Shown: positions 1 through 5,906, numbered from the stretch's first letter. The stretch is DNA of 6,244 bases from Prevotellaceae bacterium (GCA_031267155.1 JAIRZR010000473.1:1-6244), one strand, 5' to 3'. The notes: generated by a model from the letters alone, not told the origin. Numbers and translations: made by a program.

Positions 1-336
1 ATAGCTTCTGCTTCCGCAATACGATTTTGAAACAGTAGGGCATGAGCCAGATTGGTTTTTATCCATATCTGTGAACTGTCTAACGCCAATGCTTGACGGG
101 TGTATTGTTCGGAAAGAACATATTCCCGTAATTTATTTTCCCTTGTACCGATTAAGCAATTTATTTATATCCTGACAATAATTTATAGCCAAGGGGTAAT
201 TTTCCATTATATTATATGTCTGAGCTAATAGTGCTAAAATATTATAAAGACTTGAAGGGAAATTTTCCGGTTGCTCTTGTGCCAGTCGTTTTTGTATTTT
301 CAGCGCTTGGAGATAATATTCTTCTGCTTGGGACAT
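1..336 (-). pseudogene. TPR-repeat protein fragment, N-terminally cut and frameshifted
   Basis: Two minus-strand frames together encode tetratricopeptide repeats. The first (336 to 133, 67 residues) begins MSQAEEYYLQALKIQKRLAQ, a TPR helix pair that looks like the middle of a protein. A TAA lies directly before its ATG, so that ATG is probably not the native start. It stops at 133-135, but the homologous reading continues at once in another frame to the window edge: LREYVLSEQYTRQALAL, then WIKTNLAHALLFQNR, a typical Bacteroidales TPR C-terminal signature. Removing one A from the AAAA run at 136-139 joins them as RYKGNKLREYVLSEQY. TPR arrays are protein-protein scaffolds; the partner is unknown. 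The 5' part of the gene is replaced by the IS5 remnant upstream, so an insertion or deletion probably destroyed it. The TPR call is solid. Pseudogene status depends on the frameshift being real. Confidence 0.72.
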
Positions 337-375
337 TTATTTTGTAAATAAGGTACTACCGTTATTTGTGTGGAA

Positions 376-798
376 TCATATCAAGATCAGATGAAATTTT
401 TGTAATTCATTAAGAAACAGTGCAAACAGTTCCTTAACCAAACCAGGTTCCGTTAGCTGTTTCCGAAAATGCCACACCGTACGGCTGTCGGGAATGTCAT
501 CAGCTATGCTCAAGTCCGGAAAGCGCATGACACTTAATCTGTCATTTATCTTAAATTCAGCCTGTTCATCCGACTGACTGTAATAGCTTTGAAGTATAGG
601 GATCTTGAACATCAGTACATAATCATAAGGACGGCGACCGCCCGCACCACTGGATTCCTTACTCAAGTATTTCTCTAAAAATCTCAAAATTAATACCTTC
701 ATTCAATCTCTCAGGGGATCGCCCAGTTTGCTTATCTTGCTCAGGCGGAGGTCCTGATCCCAAAAACCGTAATCTTTATGCCGTTTAAATGTCTTCAT
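376..798 (-). pseudogene. IS5-family transposase remnant (N-terminal third)
   Basis: From the ATG at 798-796 the product starts MKTFKRHKDYGFWDQDLRLS and reaches SKLGDPL, where an in-frame TGA (703-705) follows. The frame then continues to 376 with AGGRRPYDYVLMFKIPILQS, INDRLSVMRFPDLSIADDIP and DSRTVWHFRKQL. This is the N-terminal (DUF772-like) region of IS5-family DDE transposases. Between the two parts the homologous reading ERLNEGINFEIFREILE lies in another frame (about 712-660). One missing base near 711, plus loss of one copy of an 11-base direct repeat, explains this and restores the original frame. The protein ends at about residue 140 of an expected 330-350. All catalytic DDE residues are gone, so it cannot transpose by itself. 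The cut end abuts the TPR fragment on the same strand. No terminal inverted repeats or target duplication were recognised. Confidence 0.85.
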
Positions 799-821
799 CT
801 GTATGATATTAAATTTCGGCA

Positions 822-853
822 CAAAGTTAGTAATAATTATTTGATTGACAAAA
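822..853 (-). promoter_or_regulatory. Bacteroidetes-type promoter for the transposase remnant
   Basis: On the minus strand, TTTTG (853-849) is followed after 19 bases by TAACTTTG (829-822), matching the Bacteroidetes sigma-ABfr consensus TTTG-N19-21-TAnnTTTG. It lies 23 bases before the transposase ATG at 798, a normal position. Its survival supports this ATG as the original start. Confidence 0.6.
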
Positions 854-940
854 TATTATTACATTTACCTTGAAAAAGGTGAGTTTTTAGAAGTCCCCAT
901 ATAAATGTTCCATGTCACAAATTTAATTGCCATGTCCAAT

Positions 941-970
941 TGCCCGCAGGACATTAATATCAATAGAAAT
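941..970 (-). repeat. Dispersed repeat copy, inverted relative to 6027-6056
   Basis: The reverse complement of this 30-base segment matches 6027-6056 at 26 of 30 positions. Both contain the core TTTCTATTGATAT followed by a CCTGCGGGCA block. The two copies are in opposite orientation about 5 kb apart, around the NVEAL/propeller/hydrolase region. The core occurs at two more places to the right of the hydrolase gene. Confidence 0.7.
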
Positions 971-1152
971 AGTCCAATACGCACTCTATAAGCCCGTTAG
1001 TACTTGAATCAACCGCAAGCTTGAATGTAAGGATATTTTATAATTCGACCGGGAGCGCGATAAACAATTCCGTCATCTGTCTTCGCGTGCAAGCCTTTTT
1101 GGACATCCCTCGCGACGATTCTTAGCGTCTCCGTATGTGCTCATCATCGTGA

Positions 1153-1171
1153 AGACGCGAACATCGTGTCT
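1153..1171. repeat. Small hairpin AGACGCGA-ACA-TCGTGTCT
   Basis: An 8-bp stem with one G-T pair and a three-base loop, inside a G+C-richer patch. It resembles short dispersed palindromes in intergenic DNA. It has no downstream T-run, so it is not an intrinsic terminator for the plus strand. Confidence 0.4.
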
Positions 1172-1233
1172 CTACACTGGACACGGTATAAATTGTCGAT
1201 ACGAATGATGCGGATTTAACCCAGATAATTTTA

Positions 1234-1264
1234 TTTGTCATGTTAAAAATTTTATATAATTTTG
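1234..1264 (+). promoter_or_regulatory. Strong Bacteroidetes promoter for the NVEAL/propeller unit
   Basis: TTTG (1234-1237), a 19-base spacer, then TAATTTTG (1257-1264): an exact fit to the Bacteroidetes -33/-7 consensus. Transcription would start near 1270, giving a leader of about 180 bases before the NVEAL ATG at 1453. A second -7-like element, TAAATTTG, lies at 1281-1288, but its only TTTG partner (1261-1264) is too close at 16 bases. No riboswitch was recognised in the leader. Confidence 0.65.
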
Positions 1265-1415
1265 CCCGTGAATAAATAAATAAATTTGTTGGTAAATTAT
1301 CGGCTCGGGTTTATTAACAGTTTGAATAAATAGGATTTTACAGTTAAGAGTCGCAATCTTTCAGGAGTTTTAACGAGACTTTGGCTTTTGGGAAATTGTA
1401 AAAAATCAAAAAAGG

Positions 1416-1435
1416 TCTATTATGTTCTATTATGT
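1416..1435 (+). repeat. Perfect tandem duplication of TCTATTATGT
   Basis: TCTATTATGT occurs twice with no spacer (1416-1425 and 1426-1435), 18 bases before the NVEAL start, in the region where a ribosome would load. It is probably a slippage product. Any effect on translation is unknown. Confidence 0.75.
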
Positions 1436-1452
1436 TTTTAATGTTAGAAAGT

Positions 1453-1676
1453 ATGAAAAAAATATACTTTAGGCAGAATTGCCGCCATGTTAGTGATTGC
1501 AGTAGCAATCGCTATAAGTATGAATCTAAATTCGCACAGCAACATGTCGTCCATTGCTTTGGAGAATGTTGAAGTATTGGTATCCGAAGCTGCTTCTGGG
1601 TGCCCTAATGCAGATAGACAATGGGACACCAGCTTGGTTTTATGATGACCATAATTTTGTTATATGTGAATTATGA
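1453..1676 (+). pseudogene. NVEAL-family small exported peptide gene, two frameshifts
   Basis: In restored frame the product is about 74 residues: MKKYTLGRIAAM, a hydrophobic export segment (LVIAVAIAISM), the family motif ALENVEVLVSEAA (usually NVEAL), then SGCPNADRQWDT and AWFYDDHNFVICEL, with two Cys in the mature part. NVEAL proteins are short, exported, Bacteroidales-specific peptides of unknown function. Two +1 shifts break it. The A7 run at 1456-1462 would be in frame as A6, and one extra base near 1628-1634 separates WDT from AWFYDD. Without the second correction the frame ends at 1643-1645. The restored stop TGA (1674-1676) overlaps the propeller ATG as ATGA, a coupling that would be unlikely by chance. 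The strong promoter at 1234-1264 would drive it. Alternatives are phase variation in the A-tract or translation from the internal ATG at 1487. The family call rests on motif and context, without an alignment. Confidence 0.7.
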
Positions 1677-2782
1677 AAAAAAGTATAATATATTTTACAT
1701 TGACTATATTGATTATTGTTTATTTTTCGGAGTGCAAAAAAACAGTAAACACTCGGATCATAGAAGCAAAATTTGAATCCCGTCACAATGTTATGGGAAA
1801 AGAAATATCTCTGTCAGCAGATATTTTTTCCCCAAAAATAATGCTGTTGCTTGCTGATGCGACAATAGCTGTGACAGAAAAACAGGATGAATATGCACTC
1901 AGAATATTGAAACTAGGAATTGACTCGGTGTATTTAGCGGATAAATTGGGTAGAATTGGACAAGGTCCGGACGATGTTGCTTCCTCGATAAACAGTCTTC
2001 AAAAAGACAGTCATAATTTGGATAATGGCATGTGGTTGGCGGATTTTCAATCCATGAAGTTTTATAGATATATGGCAGATTTTTCTACTTTGGAAGACAC
2101 ACCTTCCGATGTAAAAAAAATACCACCACAAGTATTTCCATGCAGTAAAAGTTTTGTATTGAAAAATTCCGGTATATTGGGTATGTCCACTGCCATTAAC
2201 AGTCAGGTTTTTATTTATTCGTATGAAAACGATGCATTGAAGGAATACAATTTTTATCCGGTAATTCCAAATCCGTATGAGTTGTCCGAACCTGTATACA
2301 TAAGATTCGATGACGTTCCATTTCCTCAATTTGATGCAGTAAATCAACAAACAAATAGAGAAACTCTAAGAAATCTCCCATTGCAGTATATCAATCTGTA
2401 TACCACCGACAATTACATATATGTTCTATATGCGAATAAAAAGGGAGACGAAATGGAAAATCATTCCAGTGAAGCATTGCAAGGAGTATCCATACATGTT
2501 TTCAATTGGAATGGAATGGCTCTTTGTTCGTTAAATTTAGATCGTATAGTATACGGTTTCGGATGCATGTCGCGCCCTGCTGGATGCGGAGTACAAAATG
2601 CTGCTATACGTGGATTCAGCTGGATGCAGCAGTTGCCGCCTGAAACTGTCCCAATGGAAAATAAAGATACTATTAACTGCTTGAATCACTTTCCCGCAAA
2701 TCACGAACACCAGTGTTTTTTACTTGACAAAAACAATAAGGTACGGATGCTTGGCAATCCAACCCTGTTTCCGAAACTCTAG
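1673..2782 (+). CDS. TolB-like 6-bladed beta-propeller lipoprotein (BF3164-like), aberrant C-terminus
   Basis: 369 residues. It has a hydrophobic N-terminus (3-18) ending FSEC, so Cys21 is the likely lipidation site, although Glu at -1 makes a poor lipobox. Residues about 30-297 look like the Bacteroidales propeller lipoproteins, with GRIGQGPDD at 93-101, blade-like segments such as NGMWLADFQSMKFYRY (118-133), and DNYIYVLYANKKGDE (246-260) plus VFNWNG (276-281) near the expected last blades. The family is cell-envelope, often encoded beside NVEAL peptides, and functionally uncharacterised. From about residue 298 the sequence no longer fits a propeller. It passes through out-of-frame redoxin DNA, and residues 329-369 are the C-terminal part of a redoxin-like protein. 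At least one blade is therefore missing, and folding is doubtful. The start is supported by the ATGA overlap with the NVEAL gene and by the lipoprotein-like N-terminus. It is kept as a CDS because the frame is open, but it is probably non-functional. Confidence 0.75.
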   Translation: MKKSIIYFTLTILIIVYFSECKKTVNTRIIEAKFESRHNVMGKEISLSADIFSPKIMLLLADATIAVTEKQDEYALRILKLGIDSVYLADKLGRIGQGPDDVASSINSLQKDSHNLDNGMWLADFQSMKFYRYMADFSTLEDTPSDVKKIPPQVFPCSKSFVLKNSGILGMSTAINSQVFIYSYENDALKEYNFYPVIPNPYELSEPVYIRFDDVPFPQFDAVNQQTNRETLRNLPLQYINLYTTDNYIYVLYANKKGDEMENHSSEALQGVSIHVFNWNGMALCSLNLDRIVYGFGCMSRPAGCGVQNAAIRGFSWMQQLPPETVPMENKDTINCLNHFPANHEHQCFLLDKNNKVRMLGNPTLFPKL

Positions 2783-2875
2783 CCACTGTACAGGCAGATC
2801 ATTTCCGGACAGGCACAGGAGCGCATTCCCGACTTGCAACTTTCATATAGCAGCATCATAAACATCCAATATTAA
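2564..2875 (+). pseudogene. Remnant of small CxxC redoxin-like (thioredoxin-fold) protein
   Basis: Two fragments of one protein lie in different frames. In the frame +1 to the propeller, 2583-2660 reads DAEYKM then LLYVDSAGCSSCRLKLSQWK: a beta strand followed by a CxxC active site (CSSC), as in small Bacteroidales redoxin-like lipoproteins found beside NVEAL and propeller genes. The propeller frame then reads NKDTINCLNHFP, CFLLDKNNKVRMLGNP and FPKL, the C-terminal strand pair of the same protein type. About 60 residues that should separate the halves are missing. After PKL comes TAG (2780-2782), where relatives have Trp; translation past it gives PLYRQIISGQAQERIPD and continues to TAA at 2873-2875, so TGG to TAG is the likely change. 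The original N-terminus and signal peptide are also gone. The parent presumably acted in the envelope on thiols. Redoxin identity is recognised by motif only. Confidence 0.62.
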
Positions 2876-2948
2876 GCAAATTGATCTGTTATATTTTTTT
2901 GCATTAAATCCTTCAATAGGGGCTCATTGGTTAATTCTTTTTTGTTCG

Positions 2949-2982
2949 TTTGTGTGCAGTTCAAAAAAATCATGTACATTTG
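2949..2982 (+). promoter_or_regulatory. Putative promoter of the GH106-like gene
   Basis: TACATTTG (2975-2982) matches the Bacteroidetes -7 box TAnnTTTG exactly. TTTG at 2949-2952 is the best -33 candidate, but the spacer is 22 bases, slightly long. Transcription would start near 2989, leaving a short A+T-rich leader of about 12 bases before ATG 3002 with no Shine-Dalgarno, as is common in Bacteroidetes. Confidence 0.5.
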
Positions 2983-3001
2983 CAAAATATATTAAGATAT
3001 T

Positions 3002-4255
3002 ATGAAAAGAAAGAACATTTTGATTATTATTTTTACCATGAGCCTTGCTCTTACCTTGCAGGCACAGGTTCGGAAAAATTATGGACTCGGACAGCGTCCT
3101 GAAACCCTTCAAAGTCTTGCGCAGCAATTTGGCGCGCCGGCTGACGATTACAAACCTCACGCATGGTGGCACTGGCTCGGAACAAATTTCTCGAAAGCCG
3201 GGATGAGCAAAGACCTGCAAGCCATGAAGGAAGCCGGCATTGGCGGAGTGGTTGTGTTTAATGCTCCCTCGTGGCTCGATCCCGCAAAAAATCCATGGCA
3301 GCACCAGACTTACCGCAGTGTGGCATACTGGGATGCCCTGAAACATGCGCTCGCCGAAGCTAAAAGATTGGACATGACCGTCGGCATACACAACACGCCC
3401 GGCTGGTCAACTACCGGCGGTCCCTGGATTTCGCCCGAAGACGGAATGCAGGCGGTAACTTACAGCAAAACACCGGCGAAAGGCGCCAAACACATTAAAA
3501 TCACACTCCCCAATCCGAGAGAAAATACCGAAACGGAGAAATATTTCAGGGATGTGGCCGTGATGGCGGTTCCGGTAACGGAAAACCTCTCTGCCAATGG
3601 CATTCTCGATATTTCGGAATGTATGGACGAAGGGGGCGTTTTGGACTGGCAGGCTCCGGAAGGCGAATGGATAATCTACCGTGTGGGACACTATCCCGCC
3701 ATGACACATTCGCATCCAACTCCGGAAGACGTTGCCGAATATGCTCTCGAAGTGGACAAGATGAATCCCGAAGCCTCGCTTAAACACTGGAATAATGTCC
3801 TGAATCCCCTGAAAGACCGTTTTGCAGACTATATCGGAACAACTTTCAAGTATATCTGGATAGACAGCTATGAGGCGGGAGACCAGAACTGGTCGCCGAA
3901 TTTCCGCGCCGACTTTATCCGGATGAAGGGCTACGACCCCGTACTGCAGCTCGTTGTTGCCGACATGCGCGGCGACAACATACTGGCGCTCAAAAGTCAC
4001 GGACTTCGATATCCCGAAAACGCAGCTCCCGAAACAAAACTCTTTTTGCGCGACTATGCGGAGGTGATAAACCGCCTGTTTATGAATTGCTGGCAAATCG
4101 GGAAGGAAATGGTGAACAAAGCCGGATTTACACTGTGCTGGGAGCCGTATTGCAGCTGGGGCGGCGGACCTTTCGACATGAGCGAAGGCGTTGCAATAGC
4201 CGATATACCCGTTACGGAGTTCTGGGTACACAGCGGCGACGTGCTGGGCGGCTAA
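3002..4255 (+). CDS. 5' half of the GH106-like gene as an open frame (417 aa)
   Basis: This is what would be translated if the TAA is not read through: signal peptide and most of the catalytic (beta/alpha) barrel, ending VTEFWVHSGDVLGG. It lacks the AEAFT segment and the whole C-terminal sandwich, so an active enzyme is unlikely. ATG 3002 is chosen because it gives a clean signal peptide and sits 19 bases after the -7 box. The frame is visibly more G+C-rich than the propeller gene upstream. Confidence 0.7.
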   Translation: MKRKNILIIIFTMSLALTLQAQVRKNYGLGQRPETLQSLAQQFGAPADDYKPHAWWHWLGTNFSKAGMSKDLQAMKEAGIGGVVVFNAPSWLDPAKNPWQHQTYRSVAYWDALKHALAEAKRLDMTVGIHNTPGWSTTGGPWISPEDGMQAVTYSKTPAKGAKHIKITLPNPRENTETEKYFRDVAVMAVPVTENLSANGILDISECMDEGGVLDWQAPEGEWIIYRVGHYPAMTHSHPTPEDVAEYALEVDKMNPEASLKHWNNVLNPLKDRFADYIGTTFKYIWIDSYEAGDQNWSPNFRADFIRMKGYDPVLQLVVADMRGDNILALKSHGLRYPENAAPETKLFLRDYAEVINRLFMNCWQIGKEMVNKAGFTLCWEPYCSWGGGPFDMSEGVAIADIPVTEFWVHSGDVLGG

Positions 4256-4318
4256 ACTATCGCAAAGGCTGCAGCAGCAAACGAAAAACGCATTGTCGGC
4301 GCCGAGGCCTTCACCGGG

Positions 4319-5452
4319 ATGGAAGCTACCTGCACATTTACCGAAACGCCCGGCATGTTGAAGCGTTCCGCCGACATGGGCTACTCCTTCGGCGTCAATC
4401 TGTACTTCCTTCATTCGTGGGCGCATAATCCCTTTGACGACAAGTATCAGCCCGGTTTCAACTTTGCCCACTACGGCACACATTTCAGCCGTAACCAGAC
4501 GTGGATCGAACCCGGAAAAGCGTTTTTTACCTATCTCGCCCGCTGTCAGATGCTTCTGCAGCAGGGTTCGTTTATATCCCGCACCGACGGAGCGCTTCAC
4601 CGGAGTACTCCCGAAGCAGAAATTTTCTTCGTCCGCAACACCGGAGACGCCCAGGAAAAGACTGTTGATTTCCCTGTCGCCAACCGTATTCCGGAACTGT
4701 GGGACGCCTATCGCGGTCTTATAAAAAACGTAAGCCAGTGGAAACAGGAGGGAGACAGGACTTCGATAACATTGAAGATGGAAAGAGACGAATCGGTGTT
4801 TGTTGTTTTTCCGGCAATATGGACAGATTATGCAAAATTGCCGGGAGCGAAGATATCGAAGGAAACGCCTCAAAATGTGGATGGAGAATGGACGGTTTAT
4901 TTCCAGCCCAAGACCGGCGAGGAAACATTCCAAAAGAAATTCGCGGAACTCGCAGATTTCAGCAAACAGGACGATGCTGCGGTCAAATACTTTTCGGGTA
5001 CTGCCATATATGAAAAAACTGTTCGCGTGAACGCCGCCGATTTGTCGGCAAACAGGGCTGTCGTTATCGACCTTGGCGAACTGTACGATATTGCGGAACT
5101 GGAGGTAAACGGGAAAAAAGCAGGCGTGTTATGGCATCCTCCATATCGGACGGACATTACTCCACTGCTTAAAGCGGGCAACAATACTGTCAGGATTTTT
5201 GTAACAAACAACTGGATAAACCGCCTGATTGGCGACGAGCAGTATCCCGAAGATTTTGAATGGACGGATAAAAACCAGGGATTACGCGCAATGACAGGCT
5301 TGCCGGAATGGTTTGTGAAAGATCAGCCGCGTCCCGTAAAAGAACGTAAAACATTCATTCCATGGTACTATTTCAATAAAAATTCGCCACTGTATCCGGC
5401 AGGCTTACTCGGTCCGGTGAAATTGCTGAAACAGGAAACAAATCCTGATTGA
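4319..5452 (+). CDS. 3' half of the GH106-like gene, same frame after TAA (up to 377 aa)
   Basis: It is in phase with the 5' half. Homology resumes immediately after the stop (4256 onwards: TIAKAAAANEKRIVGAEAFT), so ATG 4319 is only the first downstream Met, not a true start: no signal peptide, no promoter and no ribosome-binding site are visible. It holds SRNQTWIEPGKAFFTYLARC, AEIFFVRN and ANRIPELWDAYRG (end of the catalytic part) and the C-terminal beta-sandwich. It would be cytoplasmic and inactive if made at all. Confidence 0.5.
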   Translation: MEATCTFTETPGMLKRSADMGYSFGVNLYFLHSWAHNPFDDKYQPGFNFAHYGTHFSRNQTWIEPGKAFFTYLARCQMLLQQGSFISRTDGALHRSTPEAEIFFVRNTGDAQEKTVDFPVANRIPELWDAYRGLIKNVSQWKQEGDRTSITLKMERDESVFVVFPAIWTDYAKLPGAKISKETPQNVDGEWTVYFQPKTGEETFQKKFAELADFSKQDDAAVKYFSGTAIYEKTVRVNAADLSANRAVVIDLGELYDIAELEVNGKKAGVLWHPPYRTDITPLLKAGNNTVRIFVTNNWINRLIGDEQYPEDFEWTDKNQGLRAMTGLPEWFVKDQPRPVKERKTFIPWYYFNKNSPLYPAGLLGPVKLLKQETNPD

Positions 5453-5476
5453 AGATTGTATGAGCCGATAACAGTT

Positions 5477-5490
5477 TTTTCTATTGATAT
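5477..5490 (-). repeat. TTTTCTATTGATAT motif copy
   Basis: Identical over 14 bases to 6027-6040 and to the reverse complement of 5944-5957; 13 bases also match 957-969. It directly abuts the left end of the 5491-5772 inverted repeat. Confidence 0.75.
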
Positions 5491-5772
5491 TATACTGTGC
5501 GCGAGCTAAAATTGTGAGCTAAAAATGTAGAAATGCTTCACGTCTTTTTGACGCCGTAGGCGTCCAATTTAGATAACCCCGAACAAGCGCAGCGCAGTTC
5601 GGGATAAACTGTCACACTTATCAGAACTACGAAGTAGTTCAACTCCTTACGGAGTTGTGGAGGAGAGGTGCTTTACCCCGTGCTGCGCTTTGCTTGCACG
5701 GGGTTATCAAAATTTGACGCCTACGGCGTCAAAAAAACGTGAAACATTTCTACATTTTTATCTCACAGTATA
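5491..5772. repeat. 282-bp MITE-like nested inverted repeat
   Basis: The left arm 5491-5608 pairs with the right arm 5672-5772. The ends TATACTGTG and CACAGTATA are exact inverted repeats. Over the 66 bases next to the loop about 10 positions differ, with no gap. The 17-base difference in arm length is a partial tandem duplication in the left arm (about 5499-5516). Each arm carries its own small stems: GACGCC-GTA-GGCGTC with its mirror TTGACGCC-TAC-GGCGTCAA, and CCCGAAC..GTTCGGG with its mirror ACCCCGTGC..GCACGGGGT. The 63-base centre holds GAACTAC-GAA-GTAGTTC (5624-5640) and CAACTCC-TTAC-GGAGTTG (5640-5657). No coding capacity and no clear target-site duplication were found. It could be a non-autonomous mobile element, a REP/BIME-like cluster, or a structured RNA. 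Confidence 0.8.
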
Positions 5773-5777
5773 AATTG

Positions 5778-5793
5778 GACGCCTTCCGGCGTC
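5778..5793. repeat. Palindrome GACGCCTTCCGGCGTC
   Basis: A 6-bp stem with a TTCC loop, six bases beyond the large inverted repeat and sharing its GACGCC/GGCGTC arms with the stems inside that repeat. It looks like another member of the same palindrome family. Confidence 0.65.
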
Positions 5794-5906
5794 AGTCGGC
5801 AATGCACAAAACTGCCCTGCACGTGGTATAATATCCTACGGACAATTCCGGGGAGACGGGGACATTATTTTCTTATATTTTATGGGATACGGAATTAAAC
5901 AAAGAA

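Larger units (their letters stand above)
854..1233. other. Gene-free stretch between transposase remnant and NVEAL promoter
   Basis: No gene with a start codon and recognisable product was found on either strand. The stretch contains the dispersed repeat at 941-970 and a hairpin at 1153-1171. On the minus strand, 1140-1009 is open for 43 residues between stops without an ATG (it contains RIVARDVQKGLHAKTDDG). This block is visibly richer in G+C than its flanks, so it may be a coding relic, but no family is recognised. Confidence 0.45.
3002..5452 (+). pseudogene. Secreted GH106-like (alpha-L-rhamnosidase family) hydrolase with one in-frame stop
   Basis: A single frame of 816 sense codons is interrupted only by TAA at 4253-4255. 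The product starts with a signal peptide (MKRKNILIII, hydrophobic to residue 20, cleavage after LQA about 21). Next comes PHAWWHWLGTNFSKAGMSKD (52-71), GIGGVVVFNA and HNTPGWSTTGGPWISPE, the characteristic start of Glyco_hydro_106 catalytic domains. YIWIDSYEAGDQNW (284-297), LCWEPYCSWGGGPFDM (378-393) and, after the stop, GAEAFTGM (433-440) supply acidic residues of the active-site region. The C-terminal part (about 628-810) is a beta-sandwich carbohydrate-binding-like domain with VDGEWTVYF and LEVNGKKAGVLW. GH106 enzymes remove terminal alpha-L-rhamnose from pectins, plant gums and similar glycans. At 816 residues it is shorter than the usual 1000-1150; the section after QQGSF (520-524) appears to be missing. 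No SusC/SusD genes are adjacent. Family is fairly certain, substrate unknown, loss of function likely. Confidence 0.8.

Noticed and set aside
1444..1629. Minus-strand ORF of 61 residues opposite the NVEAL gene
   Set aside because: It mirrors the peptide gene; the plus strand has the family motif and the coupling overlap.
1934..2350. Minus-strand ORF of 138 residues inside the propeller gene
   Set aside because: Composition is unlike a normal protein, and it is antisense to a recognisable lipoprotein. Shadow.
1..2875. All frameshifts as long-read homopolymer errors
   Set aside because: Possible for the A4 and A7 sites, but the 816-codon hydrolase frame shows none, and the transposase and redoxin damage consists of larger deletions. 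Reads would settle it.
2924..3391. Minus-strand ORF of 155 residues over the hydrolase promoter and start
   Set aside because: It has no family features, overlaps a good promoter and a signal peptide on the other strand, and is explained as a shadow.
3407..4933. 508-residue open frame on the minus strand across the hydrolase gene
   Set aside because: It lies entirely antisense to a frame with clear signal peptide and GH106 motifs, has no recognisable domain, and spans the TAA site. It is a shadow caused by the codon use of the plus-strand gene.
1673..5452. Alternative genetic code (stop codons read as amino acids)
   Set aside because: The two nonsense sites use different codons (TAG, TAA), the first at a presumed Trp, while TAA and TGA end other frames normally. 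Frameshifts nearby show ordinary decay.
5712..5745. Intrinsic terminator at TTGACGCC-TAC-GGCGTCAA followed by A7
   Set aside because: On the plus strand the stem is followed by A, not T. On the minus strand the T-run precedes the stem. It belongs to the arm of the large inverted repeat.
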